Shown here: positions 18,275 to 27,232 of the stretch, one piece after another
How positions within the stretch are numbered: the stretch's first letter is position 1
Layout: each line of letters starts with the position of its first letter
Assembly: GCF_002135335.1 (NCBI RefSeq)
Contig: NZ_NEGC01000009.1
Location: 1 to 64,000 of the forward strand
Source of the DNA: Acinetobacter sp. ANC 4470
Lineage (GTDB): Bacteria; Pseudomonadota; Gammaproteobacteria; Pseudomonadales; Moraxellaceae
Direction of reading: 5' to 3'
DNA length: 64,000 bases
Notes under the pieces: generated by a model
The model's database searches: none
The model's input: the letters and a program-made list of their open reading frames with translations, nothing else
What the model was told of the DNA's origin: nothing
Position numbers and translations under genes: made by a program

Positions 18275-19615
18275 ATGAATCCATTACACAATAAAAAGCA
18301 AAATACGATTAACCTCAGCCCTCCCAGTTTACTGGCACTGGGTTTTTTAAGCTTTATCTTGATTGGTACTTTATTACTCAAATTACCGATTGCTCATTAT
18401 GGTGAGTTATCTTGGGTTAATGCTCTATTCACAGCTACCTCTGCTGTCACTATTACTGGTCTTTCAGCGGTTGATGTCGGTGAAACCTATACCACTTTTG
18501 GTAAGGTGACTATTATGCTGATGCTACAATGTGGTGGTTTGGGCTTTATGACCTTTGCCATTCTTGCAGCACTCAGTCTATCATCCAATATTGGCTTAAA
18601 ACAGCAAGTGATGGCACAAGAGACGATTGGACAAACCAGTCTATCGAAAGTATCGTTTACCATTAAAGGTGTCCTTTTATATTCTTTGTTCTTTGAAGCG
18701 CTTGGTACTGTCATTTTAACCATTGCTTGGATGCAAGAATACGATTTTGCGCATGCCTTTTTCTATGCCGCTTTTTATAGCGTTTCAGCATTTAATAACG
18801 GCGGCTTTTCCCTTTTTCCGAATAGTCTAATGAGCTTTTCAGAGCATTATTTGATTACGTTTACCATTAGCATGCTCTACATTATTGGCGGCATCGGCTT
18901 TGTTGTACTGATGGATATTAAGCGCGCGCGTCGTTGGAAAAAGATGAGTCCAAACAGTAAATTAATACTTTCAACGATTGCTGGATTAAACCTTATTGCC
19001 TTTATTGTGATTTGGGCTTTAGAAGCGAGTAATCCACTAACGCTTGCAGGTATGAGTCTGGGTGATCAAGCGGTCAATGCTTGGTTCCATGCGACTGTTC
19101 CGCGCTCATCTGGCTTTAATAGCTTAGATATGGCAAGTATGAGCGATGCTTCAACCTTAGTGACGATGGTATTGATGTTTATTGGTGGTGGCTCACTCAG
19201 TACTGCTGGTGGAATTAAAGTGGGTACTTTTATTATTGTCATCCTCAGTGTAGTTACTTTTTTACGTCGCTCTGAAGAACTCCGTGTATTTAACCATTCT
19301 GTGTCAAAAACGACCTCATTTAAAGCCTTCGCTGTCGTTTCAATCACTGGAATCCTCATATTTTTAGGGCTACTGACGCTCCTTATTTTAGAGCCCGATA
19401 AAGAATTCTTAGATTTATTGTTTGAAGCCGTTTCTGCTGCTTGTACCGTAGGTTTATCACGTGGCATCACCGGTGAACTTCAACCCGCGAGTTTAGTCGC
19501 GTTAATGTTACTCATGTTCGCCGGTCGTTTAGGGCCACTCACTCTAGCTTATCTGATCGCCACGCCTAAAAAGAGTCGCTTAAAACATCCTCCGACTGAT
19601 ATTCAAATTGGTTAG
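18275..19615 (+). CDS. ktrB: KtrB/TrkH family potassium uptake channel subunit
   Basis: This 446-aa membrane protein has four M1-P-M2 repeats. The selectivity-filter segments are visible in order: TITGLSAVD, SAFNNGGFSLF, PRSSGFNSLD and CTVGLSRGITGE, each with the conserved Gly. The M2C gating-loop region is near FIGGGSLSTAGGIKVGT. It pairs with ktrA 3 bp upstream; together they import K+ driven by ion gradients, Na+-coupled in studied relatives. A terminator follows 50 bp after the stop. Confidence 0.93.
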   Translation: MNPLHNKKQNTINLSPPSLLALGFLSFILIGTLLLKLPIAHYGELSWVNALFTATSAVTITGLSAVDVGETYTTFGKVTIMLMLQCGGLGFMTFAILAALSLSSNIGLKQQVMAQETIGQTSLSKVSFTIKGVLLYSLFFEALGTVILTIAWMQEYDFAHAFFYAAFYSVSAFNNGGFSLFPNSLMSFSEHYLITFTISMLYIIGGIGFVVLMDIKRARRWKKMSPNSKLILSTIAGLNLIAFIVIWALEASNPLTLAGMSLGDQAVNAWFHATVPRSSGFNSLDMASMSDASTLVTMVLMFIGGGSLSTAGGIKVGTFIIVILSVVTFLRRSEELRVFNHSVSKTTSFKAFAVVSITGILIFLGLLTLLILEPDKEFLDLLFEAVSAACTVGLSRGITGELQPASLVALMLLMFAGRLGPLTLAYLIATPKKSRLKHPPTDIQIG

Positions 19616-19665
19616 ATTACTTCTACTTTAAGCAAAAAAACCACTCAATGGTGTTAATGCTGATC

Positions 19666-19701
19666 AGTTAAGGAGTTTTACAATTAACTCCTTAACTTTT
19701 T
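19666..19701 (+). terminator. terminator of ktrAB
   Basis: Stem AGTTAAGGAGTT (19666-19677) / AACTCCTTAACT (19686-19697), followed by TTTT. Confidence 0.88.
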
Positions 19702-19783
19702 AGTTATTCACGACAGAGTCTTATCTCTTTAAATCAAATCCTTGGAGTTCATCTATTACTTTAGATAAGCCCAAATAAGAAGT

Positions 19784-19970
19784 CTCAAAATATATTTTGA
19801 GTTCGCAAGAAAGATATCTTGCGGCGCAGTGCGCCTCACCGCAAAACTCGTCAAATACTTTTTATCGATCAATTAATCACAGAAACTTTACTTTTTCAAA
19901 GTCGTATTGCCTTGCACAATAAATAAAGCCGTGCTTTATTTATTGTGCAAGTTGCGGATGACGTTTCCGC
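19784..19970. repeat. cluster of five palindromes between convergent ktrB and pldA
   Basis: Between the two genes' own terminators lie: an 18-bp perfect palindrome CTCAAAATATATTTTGAG (19784-19801); CGCAAGA-N6-TCTTGCG (19804-19823); GGCGCA-G-TGCGCC (19823-19835); a perfect 19-bp inverted repeat with CGT loop (19911-19929/19933-19951, starting CTTGCACAAT); and GCGGA-N7-TCCGC (19954-19970). No open frame crosses the region. The local GC-rich blocks differ from the AT-rich flanks, and the whole resembles a decayed or non-autonomous element. Confidence 0.6.
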
Positions 19971-20004
19971 GTATCAAATAACATCATGAATTTAAAATAA
20001 AAAA

Positions 20005-20028
20005 CCAGTCAATTTCTTAACTGACTGG
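20005..20028 (-). terminator. terminator of pldA
   Basis: CCAGTCA / TGACTGG stem; read on the minus strand it is followed by TTTTTTATTTT. It lies 42 bp past the pldA stop. Confidence 0.88.
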
Positions 20029-20069
20029 CATTACTTTAATGAAGGCGCTTTTTAAGGTATTAATAAATT

Positions 20070-21224
20070 TTAGTACCAATTCATCAGTGACACGCCTACG
20101 CCCACATAAGTTGCACGATGGTTATAATCAATCAGGCTTTCCCCATAACCATCAAACAATTGAACATAGCCACGTAATTTACCACTAATTGGAAATGCCC
20201 AATCAAACTGCGCAGCACCGTGCGCATCATCACCACCTTTTAAAGAATGACGTAACATGAGTGAAAAATCATGATCATTCCAACGATAAAATGCAGTTAA
20301 ATCACCGCGACCAACATAATTTTTAATATCGGGATTATTATCATCTTTCGCATCTTCTTCCATGCGATACCAAGGACGTAACATCAAGGCAAAATTATCA
20401 CGCTCAAAACCAACATTTAACATGATGCGGTTCCAACTACGTGATAATGGATCCGCTCGACCATTCGACTGATGGTTGAATGTCAAACCCAGTAAGCGCG
20501 CATTTAAGCCCAATACTTCATAATTGGTACGAAAAATTAAGCTTGCTTCAGGTTCATAATTGGTTTCACGGAAAGGACGTGATTCATCACCGTTATAAAC
20601 CTGCCAACGTGATGATTGTGTATAGCCTAACCAAATATCCCCATTATCCCCAAATAGACTTTCAACAGCTTTGGTTTTTAAAGAGAGCTGAAACTTAGCC
20701 TCCATAGAAGTTAAGTTGAGTTCATCATCAACTGGCACAGTATTGTTTTCGTTCGGACTAGATGGACGTTCGTTTTTATCAGAGGTCCAGAAACCTGGCA
20801 TGAGATAAACAGGCTGATGCGCACGAATATTCCATGTTCCCAATTTACTAGCAGCAGATAACTCCCAACGCTTATCCAGCAAAGATGTATTTGGGTTAAT
20901 TGCTGGACCTTCAACAGCAAAGATATTACTCACACCATGACTAATTTTTTCTTTCAGCGTTTCGGGTTCAGTGGGTTTAAGAATAAGTTCATTCGCGGCT
21001 TGGCGTTCAGAAAGAAATGCGGTTTTTGCTGCTTCAGGTACTTTAAACAAAGTATCGTAACAACCCAAACGATCTGCATTAGATTCTAATGCCGCACATG
21101 CTTCTGGGCTTGCTGGCGTAACCAAAGACTCTGGATTCACGGCATGTACATTCGCCACATACAATGAACTGAGCATGATCATGCTCAGTTGCAAAGTAGT
21201 GCGTTCAATTTTTTTGAACGCCAT
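20070..21224 (-). CDS. pldA: outer-membrane phospholipase A (OMPLA)
   Basis: This 384-aa precursor has an N-terminal signal peptide (hydrophobic residues 11-26, cleavage probably after VHA) and a C-terminal 12-strand beta barrel ending in an aromatic residue (MNWY), as expected for BAM substrates. The catalytic set is exact: H251 and S253 in TFNHQSNGRADP and N265 in RSWNR, with the same spacing as E. coli H142/S144/N156. The region 30-110 before the barrel is longer than in E. coli and includes EACAALESNADRLGCYD, a Cys pair. The enzyme removes fatty acyl chains from phospholipids in the outer leaflet. It is monocistronic, 25 bp downstream of the M16 peptidase gene. Confidence 0.94.
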   Translation of the reverse strand: MAFKKIERTTLQLSMIMLSSLYVANVHAVNPESLVTPASPEACAALESNADRLGCYDTLFKVPEAAKTAFLSERQAANELILKPTEPETLKEKISHGVSNIFAVEGPAINPNTSLLDKRWELSAASKLGTWNIRAHQPVYLMPGFWTSDKNERPSSPNENNTVPVDDELNLTSMEAKFQLSLKTKAVESLFGDNGDIWLGYTQSSRWQVYNGDESRPFRETNYEPEASLIFRTNYEVLGLNARLLGLTFNHQSNGRADPLSRSWNRIMLNVGFERDNFALMLRPWYRMEEDAKDDNNPDIKNYVGRGDLTAFYRWNDHDFSLMLRHSLKGGDDAHGAAQFDWAFPISGKLRGYVQLFDGYGESLIDYNHRATYVGVGVSLMNWY

Positions 21225-21249
21225 ATTGACTTACCCCTATTTGTTATTT

Positions 21250-24189
21250 TTAGTTTACTTGTTGAATATCAAAACCTAACTCCAACAAAGTATCACGTTT
21301 AGCCACGGGTGCAACAACTGCTCTCGTTGGTGTTTGCTGAACTAGATATTGCTCCGTCACTCGTTTCAAATCATCTAAACTAACTGCAAGCAAACGTGCA
21401 CGCAATTGCTTTCTTACTGCTGGTGTACGTGCATGCAATAAAGCATAACAAGCACTAATCGCTTCACCCGCAGGAGAGCCAGGTTTATCCATGCTCGCAA
21501 TTAAGCCTAAAATCGCTTCTTCAAGCTGATGCGGTTGATGCTCGGTATTCAATAACCAAGCGATACTTGCTTCAAAGTCTTTAAATGTTTCTGCCAAACG
21601 CGGATCACGATAACTATAAAAACGGAATGAACAAGCATTACCATCGTAGCTTGCACCACCACCATAAGCGCCACCTTTTTCACGAATAGCACTATGTAAG
21701 AAACCATTGCGTAAATAAGCAGCCAACACCATTAAAGGTGCTGCATCAGGATGAGAAACTTCAACAGCAGGATAAGCTAAAGCACAGAATTGGACATTGG
21801 CTTGAATCAACCAAGCTTCATCTTTCGTACTATTTTCCGTGCTAAGTGCTGACAATTCTACAGGGGTTTTATCTACAACCAATTTATCCCAAACGTTCTG
21901 CACTTCTTCAACTAGAGCATCAGATTGATGTTCTTCACAAACCAATAAAAATTGTTTTGGTGCTTGTAAAAGTAAACGATGAATGGCTTTTAGCTCTGCA
22001 ATTAAATCATCATAAGCAGCATCATCATTTTCAACTTTAGCAACCAAGTCGCCCAACCAGTTCAGCGCACCCAAGCCGGTATTTTGATAATCACGTTGCG
22101 CTAAAGCACTACAGTTACGTGATGCAATCTGCATTGCATAACTATGCCCTGAACCTGACAAACGCGACTGCCAACGAGTCTTACGCTGTTGTAGTAATTC
22201 AACAATGCGGTCTTTTTCATCAAAACGTAGTTGTTCAAATGCTAACTTCAACAAACGAATGGCTTCAAAATTATTCACCAACGATTTTGTCGTGAGCGTT
22301 AACCATGCGCTAATTTTGTTTTTGTCATCCACTTTTGAGCGTAAAGATGCGCCCATCCCCACACCACCGCTGACCGCAGTTTGCAGTTGTTGTAACTCGA
22401 GATAATCATATTCTCCAGCACCAACTTCACCCAACAAAACCGACAGCAAAGTAAAATATGGTGACTGTACAACCTCGTCAGGAATTTTAACTGTAACTTG
22501 CTGGTAGTAAATACCATTGGTTCCCGCATGGTACAAATTCAGCGGGGTATCTAAACCATTACTGATAATTTCACGCAATTGACCTTGTACAATATGTAAA
22601 TCAGCAGGCACATCTTCTAGCCCTACTTTCGGTAACAAATTGAGGTCATCAGGCGTATCTTGACGAACTTTTAACGCTTCCGTATGCGCAATAATTTCAG
22701 CTTTTTGCTCTTCAGTCAGTTTGGTACCAATTTCAGCCAAACGTACTTTTTCAGCTTCGGCTTCTACGGCAGATTTGTTGGCATCTGGTAGCAAAGTCAT
22801 TTGTACACGATGAGAATTATCAATCAGATAGGTTTTAATCAGATTCGACAACCACATTGGGTCTTTAAGTTCTTCTTTGACTTGCTCCATCGCACTGTCG
22901 ACATCCCAAACATGAATTGGGTCACTGTGATGAATCACACTGCTTAAACCGTTTAAAATTAGGCTTAAACCATATGGCATACCATCGCCATTGATTTCAC
23001 GTTGATGTAATTCAATTTGATGTAAAATTGCATCCACCATATCGGTATCGACAGGTTTTGAGGCAACATCTTCAAGAATCTGAAACACACCGTTTTTGAA
23101 TTCTTCAGCATGTTCTGGATTTGAACCTTGCACACCACAGAAAAATGTCATTTCAAAATTTGAATCATCTACGCCCATAATCGGGCCAGTAGATTGTGCA
23201 TAATCACACGTTTCTAAATAATGACGTAATGGCGAAGCTGAATCTTCCAGTAAAATACCTTCAACCAAACGCATACCTAAGCGCAATTTAATATCACTGG
23301 CTTCAGGCAATAACCATGAAATGATGTGATAGGTTTTATCGGTTAAGTCTTCAGCATCGACTGCATATGTTTCTGTGACGTTAATAGGAGCAGCTAAACG
23401 TGTTTCAGGTGTTGAATACAGTGTTTGACCTTGTTCAAATTTAGACAAGGCTAAAGTTTCAAATTGTTGTTGTAAATGATATGCAGACTCATCACCAAAA
23501 GTCATGAATACAGCATTACTCGGATGATAATGCGACTTATAGAAATCAACCAACTCTGAATAGGTTAAATCCGGAATATCTTTAGGATCACCACCTGAGT
23601 TGTAGTGATAAGTGGTTTTAGGGAATAAATGATGTGCCAATTGATGATAAAGCTGATCTGAAGGAGAACTCATCGCCCCTTTCATTTCATTAAAAACCAC
23701 ACCTTTATACACAGGTTGACCTTCTTCTAACTCAATGCGAATACCTTCTTGAGCAAAATCAAGTTCATTTAAATTTGCAGCAAATGCAGCATCTAAATAA
23801 ACTTCCAACAAGTTTTGAAAGTCTTTTTTGTTTTGTGTTGCAAATGGATACGCTGTCCAATCGGCTGAAGTAAACGCATTCATAAAGGTATTGAGTGAAC
23901 GACGAATCATCAAGAAAAACGGATCACGTACTGGGAATTTTTCCGAACCACACAATGCTGTATGTTCCAAAATATGCGCTGCGCCTTTTGAATCCATCGG
24001 CTGGGTACGAAATGCAACTAAAAATACATTTTCATCAAGGTCACTTGCCAAATGATAATGCGTTGCGCCCGTCACTTTGTGTTTATATTCAGAAATAAAA
24101 ACATCTAAGGCTTCAACATGGTGTTGACGTATCAACTGAAACGCAGGATGAACAGTTTGAGTAATGGTTTCAGTAACATCTACAGTCAT
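21250..24189 (-). CDS. insulinase family (M16C, presequence-protease-like) metallopeptidase
   Basis: This 979-aa zinc peptidase has four M16-type domains. The inverted zinc motif H72-I-L-E-H76 lies in GAAHILEHTALCGSE, with the distal Glu in GVVFNEMKGAMSSPSDQ. The M16C-associated linker sits near the middle, and a C-terminal REKGGAYGGGA motif supplies the Arg/Tyr of the second half. It matches the organelle PreP/Cym1 group rather than pitrilysin: there is no signal peptide and the length is right. PreP enzymes degrade short peptides in a closed chamber, so cytoplasmic peptide turnover is inferred. pldA lies 25 bp downstream and may be cotranscribed. Confidence 0.9.
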   Translation of the reverse strand: MTVDVTETITQTVHPAFQLIRQHHVEALDVFISEYKHKVTGATHYHLASDLDENVFLVAFRTQPMDSKGAAHILEHTALCGSEKFPVRDPFFLMIRRSLNTFMNAFTSADWTAYPFATQNKKDFQNLLEVYLDAAFAANLNELDFAQEGIRIELEEGQPVYKGVVFNEMKGAMSSPSDQLYHQLAHHLFPKTTYHYNSGGDPKDIPDLTYSELVDFYKSHYHPSNAVFMTFGDESAYHLQQQFETLALSKFEQGQTLYSTPETRLAAPINVTETYAVDAEDLTDKTYHIISWLLPEASDIKLRLGMRLVEGILLEDSASPLRHYLETCDYAQSTGPIMGVDDSNFEMTFFCGVQGSNPEHAEEFKNGVFQILEDVASKPVDTDMVDAILHQIELHQREINGDGMPYGLSLILNGLSSVIHHSDPIHVWDVDSAMEQVKEELKDPMWLSNLIKTYLIDNSHRVQMTLLPDANKSAVEAEAEKVRLAEIGTKLTEEQKAEIIAHTEALKVRQDTPDDLNLLPKVGLEDVPADLHIVQGQLREIISNGLDTPLNLYHAGTNGIYYQQVTVKIPDEVVQSPYFTLLSVLLGEVGAGEYDYLELQQLQTAVSGGVGMGASLRSKVDDKNKISAWLTLTTKSLVNNFEAIRLLKLAFEQLRFDEKDRIVELLQQRKTRWQSRLSGSGHSYAMQIASRNCSALAQRDYQNTGLGALNWLGDLVAKVENDDAAYDDLIAELKAIHRLLLQAPKQFLLVCEEHQSDALVEEVQNVWDKLVVDKTPVELSALSTENSTKDEAWLIQANVQFCALAYPAVEVSHPDAAPLMVLAAYLRNGFLHSAIREKGGAYGGGASYDGNACSFRFYSYRDPRLAETFKDFEASIAWLLNTEHQPHQLEEAILGLIASMDKPGSPAGEAISACYALLHARTPAVRKQLRARLLAVSLDDLKRVTEQYLVQQTPTRAVVAPVAKRDTLLELGFDIQQVN

Positions 24190-24595
24190 GTGATCTCCAA
24201 ATCAAATACAATTTTACAAGTTGTTTTGATTATACCTGAATCTTTCATGACTATGGATTGCTGCAAACACTAATTTCCGTGTATTTCGGTATAGATTTTT
24301 TACCCTAAATTCCTTATCAGTATTCTTAATTTATGGTTGAAAATAATACAATATGCACTAAACATTAAATATTTCTTGTCATGAGGTGATTGACTCAATA
24401 CATACATATCGCAATCGCAACCAAAATCACCGCAGATGCAGCAAACAACCTTAAATCTAAACCACTAAAAGCAAATTTCGTTAATTAAAAACTTCATCTC
24501 AGAATCGAAATAGTGGTTAAAAAACACTAATCAATATGACGCTATTCAGGATAAAGACCGAGCTAAGCAGCGTCATATTCTAAAGTGATCTAATA
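24190..24595. other. intergenic region between the M16C and GNAT genes
   Basis: This 406-bp spacer holds the GNAT terminator (24533-24579). A hydrophobic minus-strand frame (about 24395-24486, with LRLFAASAVILVAIAIC) lacks an ATG and is not called as a gene. A TATAAT box on the minus strand near 24228-24233 could serve the M16C gene, but no matching -35 is clear. Confidence 0.45.
24533..24579 (-). terminator. terminator of the GNAT gene
   Basis: 11-bp perfect stem AATATGACGCT / AGCGTCATATT with a 25-nt loop. On the minus strand it is followed by GATTAGTGTTTTTT. Confidence 0.75.
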
Positions 24596-25045
24596 CTAGA
24601 GTAAATATTTGAAATAGCTATAGTTCGGGTGATTTTCCACAAAAACATAATTTTGCTTTTGGTAAAAATGAGCCGCAGATTTTGTATCTGTATTCAAGCA
24701 AAGTGCTGAAAAATTTGCACGAGCATTTTTTTCCAAATGTTGTAATAACTGTTTACCTACACCATGCTTACGGTATTTAGGCAATACATAAAAACGACGC
24801 ACACGACCAATTCTGTTATCAATTTCGTTTTCATTCCACTGCTGATTTAACCCTCCACAGGCAATCAGCTTTTCATCGTCATAAACAAAAAGAAGAAACT
24901 CCCCCGGTTGATTAAACCTATTTTTTCCACTCTCATACTCTTCAATCAATCGATCAACAAACTGAAATCCTTCTTTCTGTGCTTGCTTCGCTAATTCCTG
25001 AATCTGTGTTGGTAATTGTTCAGCTTTATCAATCGTGATATTCAT
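24596..25045 (-). CDS. GNAT family N-acetyltransferase
   Basis: This 149-aa single-domain protein of the Gcn5-related acetyltransferase fold transfers acetyl from acetyl-CoA to an unknown amine. The CoA-binding motif A is RRFYVLPKYRKHGVGKQLLQHLE (Q/RxxGxG/A core RKHGVG at about residues 94-99), and the terminal motif B is ALCLNTDTKSAAHFYQKQNYV. The start has GAGGAATATTAG upstream. It is a lone gene on the minus strand, divergent from adenosine kinase. The substrate cannot be inferred. Confidence 0.87.
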   Translation of the reverse strand: MNITIDKAEQLPTQIQELAKQAQKEGFQFVDRLIEEYESGKNRFNQPGEFLLFVYDDEKLIACGGLNQQWNENEIDNRIGRVRRFYVLPKYRKHGVGKQLLQHLEKNARANFSALCLNTDTKSAAHFYQKQNYVFVENHPNYSYFKYLL

Positions 25046-25182
25046 CTAATATTCCTCATCCTTTCCTATATTGCATTTTGACTGAATAAATGCGTCATAT
25101 CTTGAATTTTATTCATCAACCTACAGCTATCATGAGCATTGGTGTAAACTTAGCGCTTTAATTTGAAGTGTGAATGAAAGAC

Positions 25183-26187
25183 ATGGCAACTGTTGATCTT
25201 TTTGCAATTGGTAATGCATTAATCGACCAAGAATTTAAAGTCTCTGATGACTTCCTTATTCAACAAAATTTGCAAAAAGGCACTATGCAGTTGACTGATG
25301 GTGAAACACAAGCAAATTTATATAATAATTTAAAAGAAACGCAAATATACAAAGGGCAAGCATCTGGTGGTTCTGCTGCCAATACAACCGTTGCTTTTAG
25401 TGCTTTAGGCAGCAAAGCATTTTACGGATGCCGTGTAGGCAATGATGAATTAGGCCATATTTACTTAAAAGGTCTAAATGAAGCTGGCATCCAAACCACC
25501 GAACATTCTGTGAGTGAAGGTGAAACGGGTACGTGTATGGTACTGGTCAGCCCAGATTCTGAACGTACAATGCATACTTACCTTGGCATTACTGCGGAAC
25601 TTAGTACAGATCAAATTAACTTTGAACCATTAAAAACAGCAAAATGGCTTTATATTGAAGGTTACTTATCGACTAGCAGTTCTGCCTGCCTTGCTGTAAA
25701 ACAAGCTCGCCAAATTGCCAAAGCACATGGGGTGAAAATTGCATTAACTTTATCTGATCCCGCGATGGTGCAATATGCACGTCAAGGTTTAGATGAGCTG
25801 TTAGACGATGGTGTCGATTTAATTTTCTGCAATCAACAAGAAGCGATGATGTATACAGAAACTGATTCTGTAGAGGCAGCACTAGCTAAATTGCAATTAA
25901 AAAGCAAATACACTGTCATTACATTATCAGCAGAAGGTGCTTTAATCTCTGATTCAGAACAAACACTTAAAATTCCAGGTCGCACTGTAACCGCGGTCGA
26001 TGCGAATGGTGCTGGTGATGCCTTTGCTGGCGCATTCCTTTATGCATTAAATGCAGGTTTAAGTCTTCAAGTGGCTGCTGAATTGGCGATTCTGATTTCA
26101 AGTGAAGTGGTTTCGCAATTTGGTCCACGTCTCAGTGTAGAAAGTTATACGGAATTATTAAACAACTTCCAAAAGGAATGTGCATAA
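25183..26187 (+). CDS. adenosine kinase (PfkB/ribokinase family)
   Basis: This 334-aa sugar-kinase-fold enzyme is likely to phosphorylate adenosine to AMP. Family marks are FAIGNALIDQEF at the N-terminus, the GGSAANTTVAFSALG substrate loop, GCRVGNDELG, and the C-terminal DANGAGDAFAGAFLYAL with the catalytic Asp and anion hole. ATG 25183 (MATVDL) is preferred over ATG 25174, which adds MKD; both have modest ribosome-binding sites. Its stop overlaps the start of the Rieske gene by one base (TAATG), so the two are translationally coupled. The substrate assignment rests on family resemblance; another nucleoside is possible. Confidence 0.85.
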   Translation: MATVDLFAIGNALIDQEFKVSDDFLIQQNLQKGTMQLTDGETQANLYNNLKETQIYKGQASGGSAANTTVAFSALGSKAFYGCRVGNDELGHIYLKGLNEAGIQTTEHSVSEGETGTCMVLVSPDSERTMHTYLGITAELSTDQINFEPLKTAKWLYIEGYLSTSSSACLAVKQARQIAKAHGVKIALTLSDPAMVQYARQGLDELLDDGVDLIFCNQQEAMMYTETDSVEAALAKLQLKSKYTVITLSAEGALISDSEQTLKIPGRTVTAVDANGAGDAFAGAFLYALNAGLSLQVAAELAILISSEVVSQFGPRLSVESYTELLNNFQKECA

Positions 26188-26513
26188 TGATGAGAATTGC
26201 CATGACGGAAGAAATTCCTGAACGCGAAGCACGTGCTTTTGACACAGATGATGGTAGAACCATTTTTATCACTCAACGTGATGGGGCTTACTATGCTTAC
26301 AATAATCTTTGTCCTCACCTACAAACTGAATTGGAGTTTTTAGAAAATCAGTTTTTAGATCAAGACGGTGAATATATTCAATGCTCAACTCATGGCGCGC
26401 TTTTTATGGTTGAAACAGGTGAATGTATTTCTGGACCTTGCCAAGGACAATCACTTGAAAAAGTAGCAATCAACGTGCATTCTGATGGTGGAATCTACCT
26501 CACAGAAGAATAA
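26187..26513 (+). CDS. Rieske [2Fe-2S] domain protein
   Basis: This 108-aa soluble ferredoxin-like protein is a single Rieske domain. Cluster ligands are C42 and H44 in NNLCPHLQ and C66 and H69 in CSTHGALF, with the basic/aromatic loop FMVETGECISGPC. It resembles the small Rieske subunits that deliver electrons to oxygenases or nitrite reductases, but no oxygenase is near. It overlaps the adenosine kinase stop by one base, and the YqiJ-like gene starts 18 bp later, so the three probably form one operon. The electron partner is unknown. Confidence 0.87.
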   Translation: MMRIAMTEEIPEREARAFDTDDGRTIFITQRDGAYYAYNNLCPHLQTELEFLENQFLDQDGEYIQCSTHGALFMVETGECISGPCQGQSLEKVAINVHSDGGIYLTEE

Positions 26514-26531
26514 AATCAATGGAATTTTGCC

Positions 26532-27164
26532 ATGTTTGAGTTTTTGCAGAACTATAACTTAATCCCGTTTCATTTAAGTTTATTGGCCTTAATTTTACTC
26601 AGCATGGTCGAAACCATCGGCTATTACTTTAATATTCGCCCCACTCAATACCTAAAAAGTCTTTCTCCGAAGAAACTCTCTGAATCACCACTACTCAACG
26701 TTAAGTTCTCCAAAACACTGATTGTAGTTTTCTTACTCATGAATTTTAGTTTTTCAGGCTATTTTCTTCAGCTATGTATTTATGCTCAGCAACAAAAATT
26801 TCTTCCTGCTTATTACTTAATTATTCCAGCACTGATTATTGCAATTTTCTTTACAGTCTTTATGATCCATTGTCTAGATCAAGTGATTAAACCCATCGAA
26901 ATAAAACAACAAGTTAGTTTACTCGGACGACTCGCAACAATTTCCAGCGGCAATGCACGCCCAGGATTTTCAGCACAAGCACGAGTTCGTGATGAATTTG
27001 GTCAACTGCATTATGTACAAGTTGAACCAGAATTTGGGGAGCTCGAATTTCAATCTCAGATCATTTTAATTCGTTTAAAAAAATCACACTATATTGCTAA
27101 AAAAGTATCCAAATCAAACAGTCTGTTTACCATGGGAAATCATCAGCAACATTTAAGTAAATAA
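26532..27164 (+). CDS. YqiJ-like inner-membrane protein with OB-fold domain
   Basis: This 210-aa protein has three membrane spans (about residues 12-32, 60-84 and 93-115) and a C-terminal domain with GRLATISSGNARPGFSAQARVRD and HYVQVEPE, the pattern of the YqiJ/OB-fold group. In other bacteria this family is found beside flotillin-type proteins (YqiK) and may shape membrane domains. No flotillin gene is visible here, so function is open. It is the last gene after adenosine kinase and the Rieske gene. Confidence 0.75.
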   Translation: MFEFLQNYNLIPFHLSLLALILLSMVETIGYYFNIRPTQYLKSLSPKKLSESPLLNVKFSKTLIVVFLLMNFSFSGYFLQLCIYAQQQKFLPAYYLIIPALIIAIFFTVFMIHCLDQVIKPIEIKQQVSLLGRLATISSGNARPGFSAQARVRDEFGQLHYVQVEPEFGELEFQSQIILIRLKKSHYIAKKVSKSNSLFTMGNHQQHLSK

Positions 27165-27187
27165 TCATCAAAGTTAATCTTTGATCA

Positions 27188-27223
27188 AAAAAACCAGCCA
27201 AGCTATTAACTCAACTGGTTTTA
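27188..27223. terminator. terminator shared by the YqiJ-like and YidB-like genes
   Basis: AAACCAG / CTGGTTT stem flanked by A-rich and T-rich sequence, lying between two convergent genes; usable from both sides. Confidence 0.75.
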
Positions 27224-27232
27224 AAAAATATT

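Noticed and set aside
24395..24486. Hydrophobic minus-strand peptide frame (LRLFAASAVILVAIAIC)
   Set aside because: No ATG in frame after the preceding stop and no ribosome-binding site; perhaps a remnant, but not supportable as a gene.
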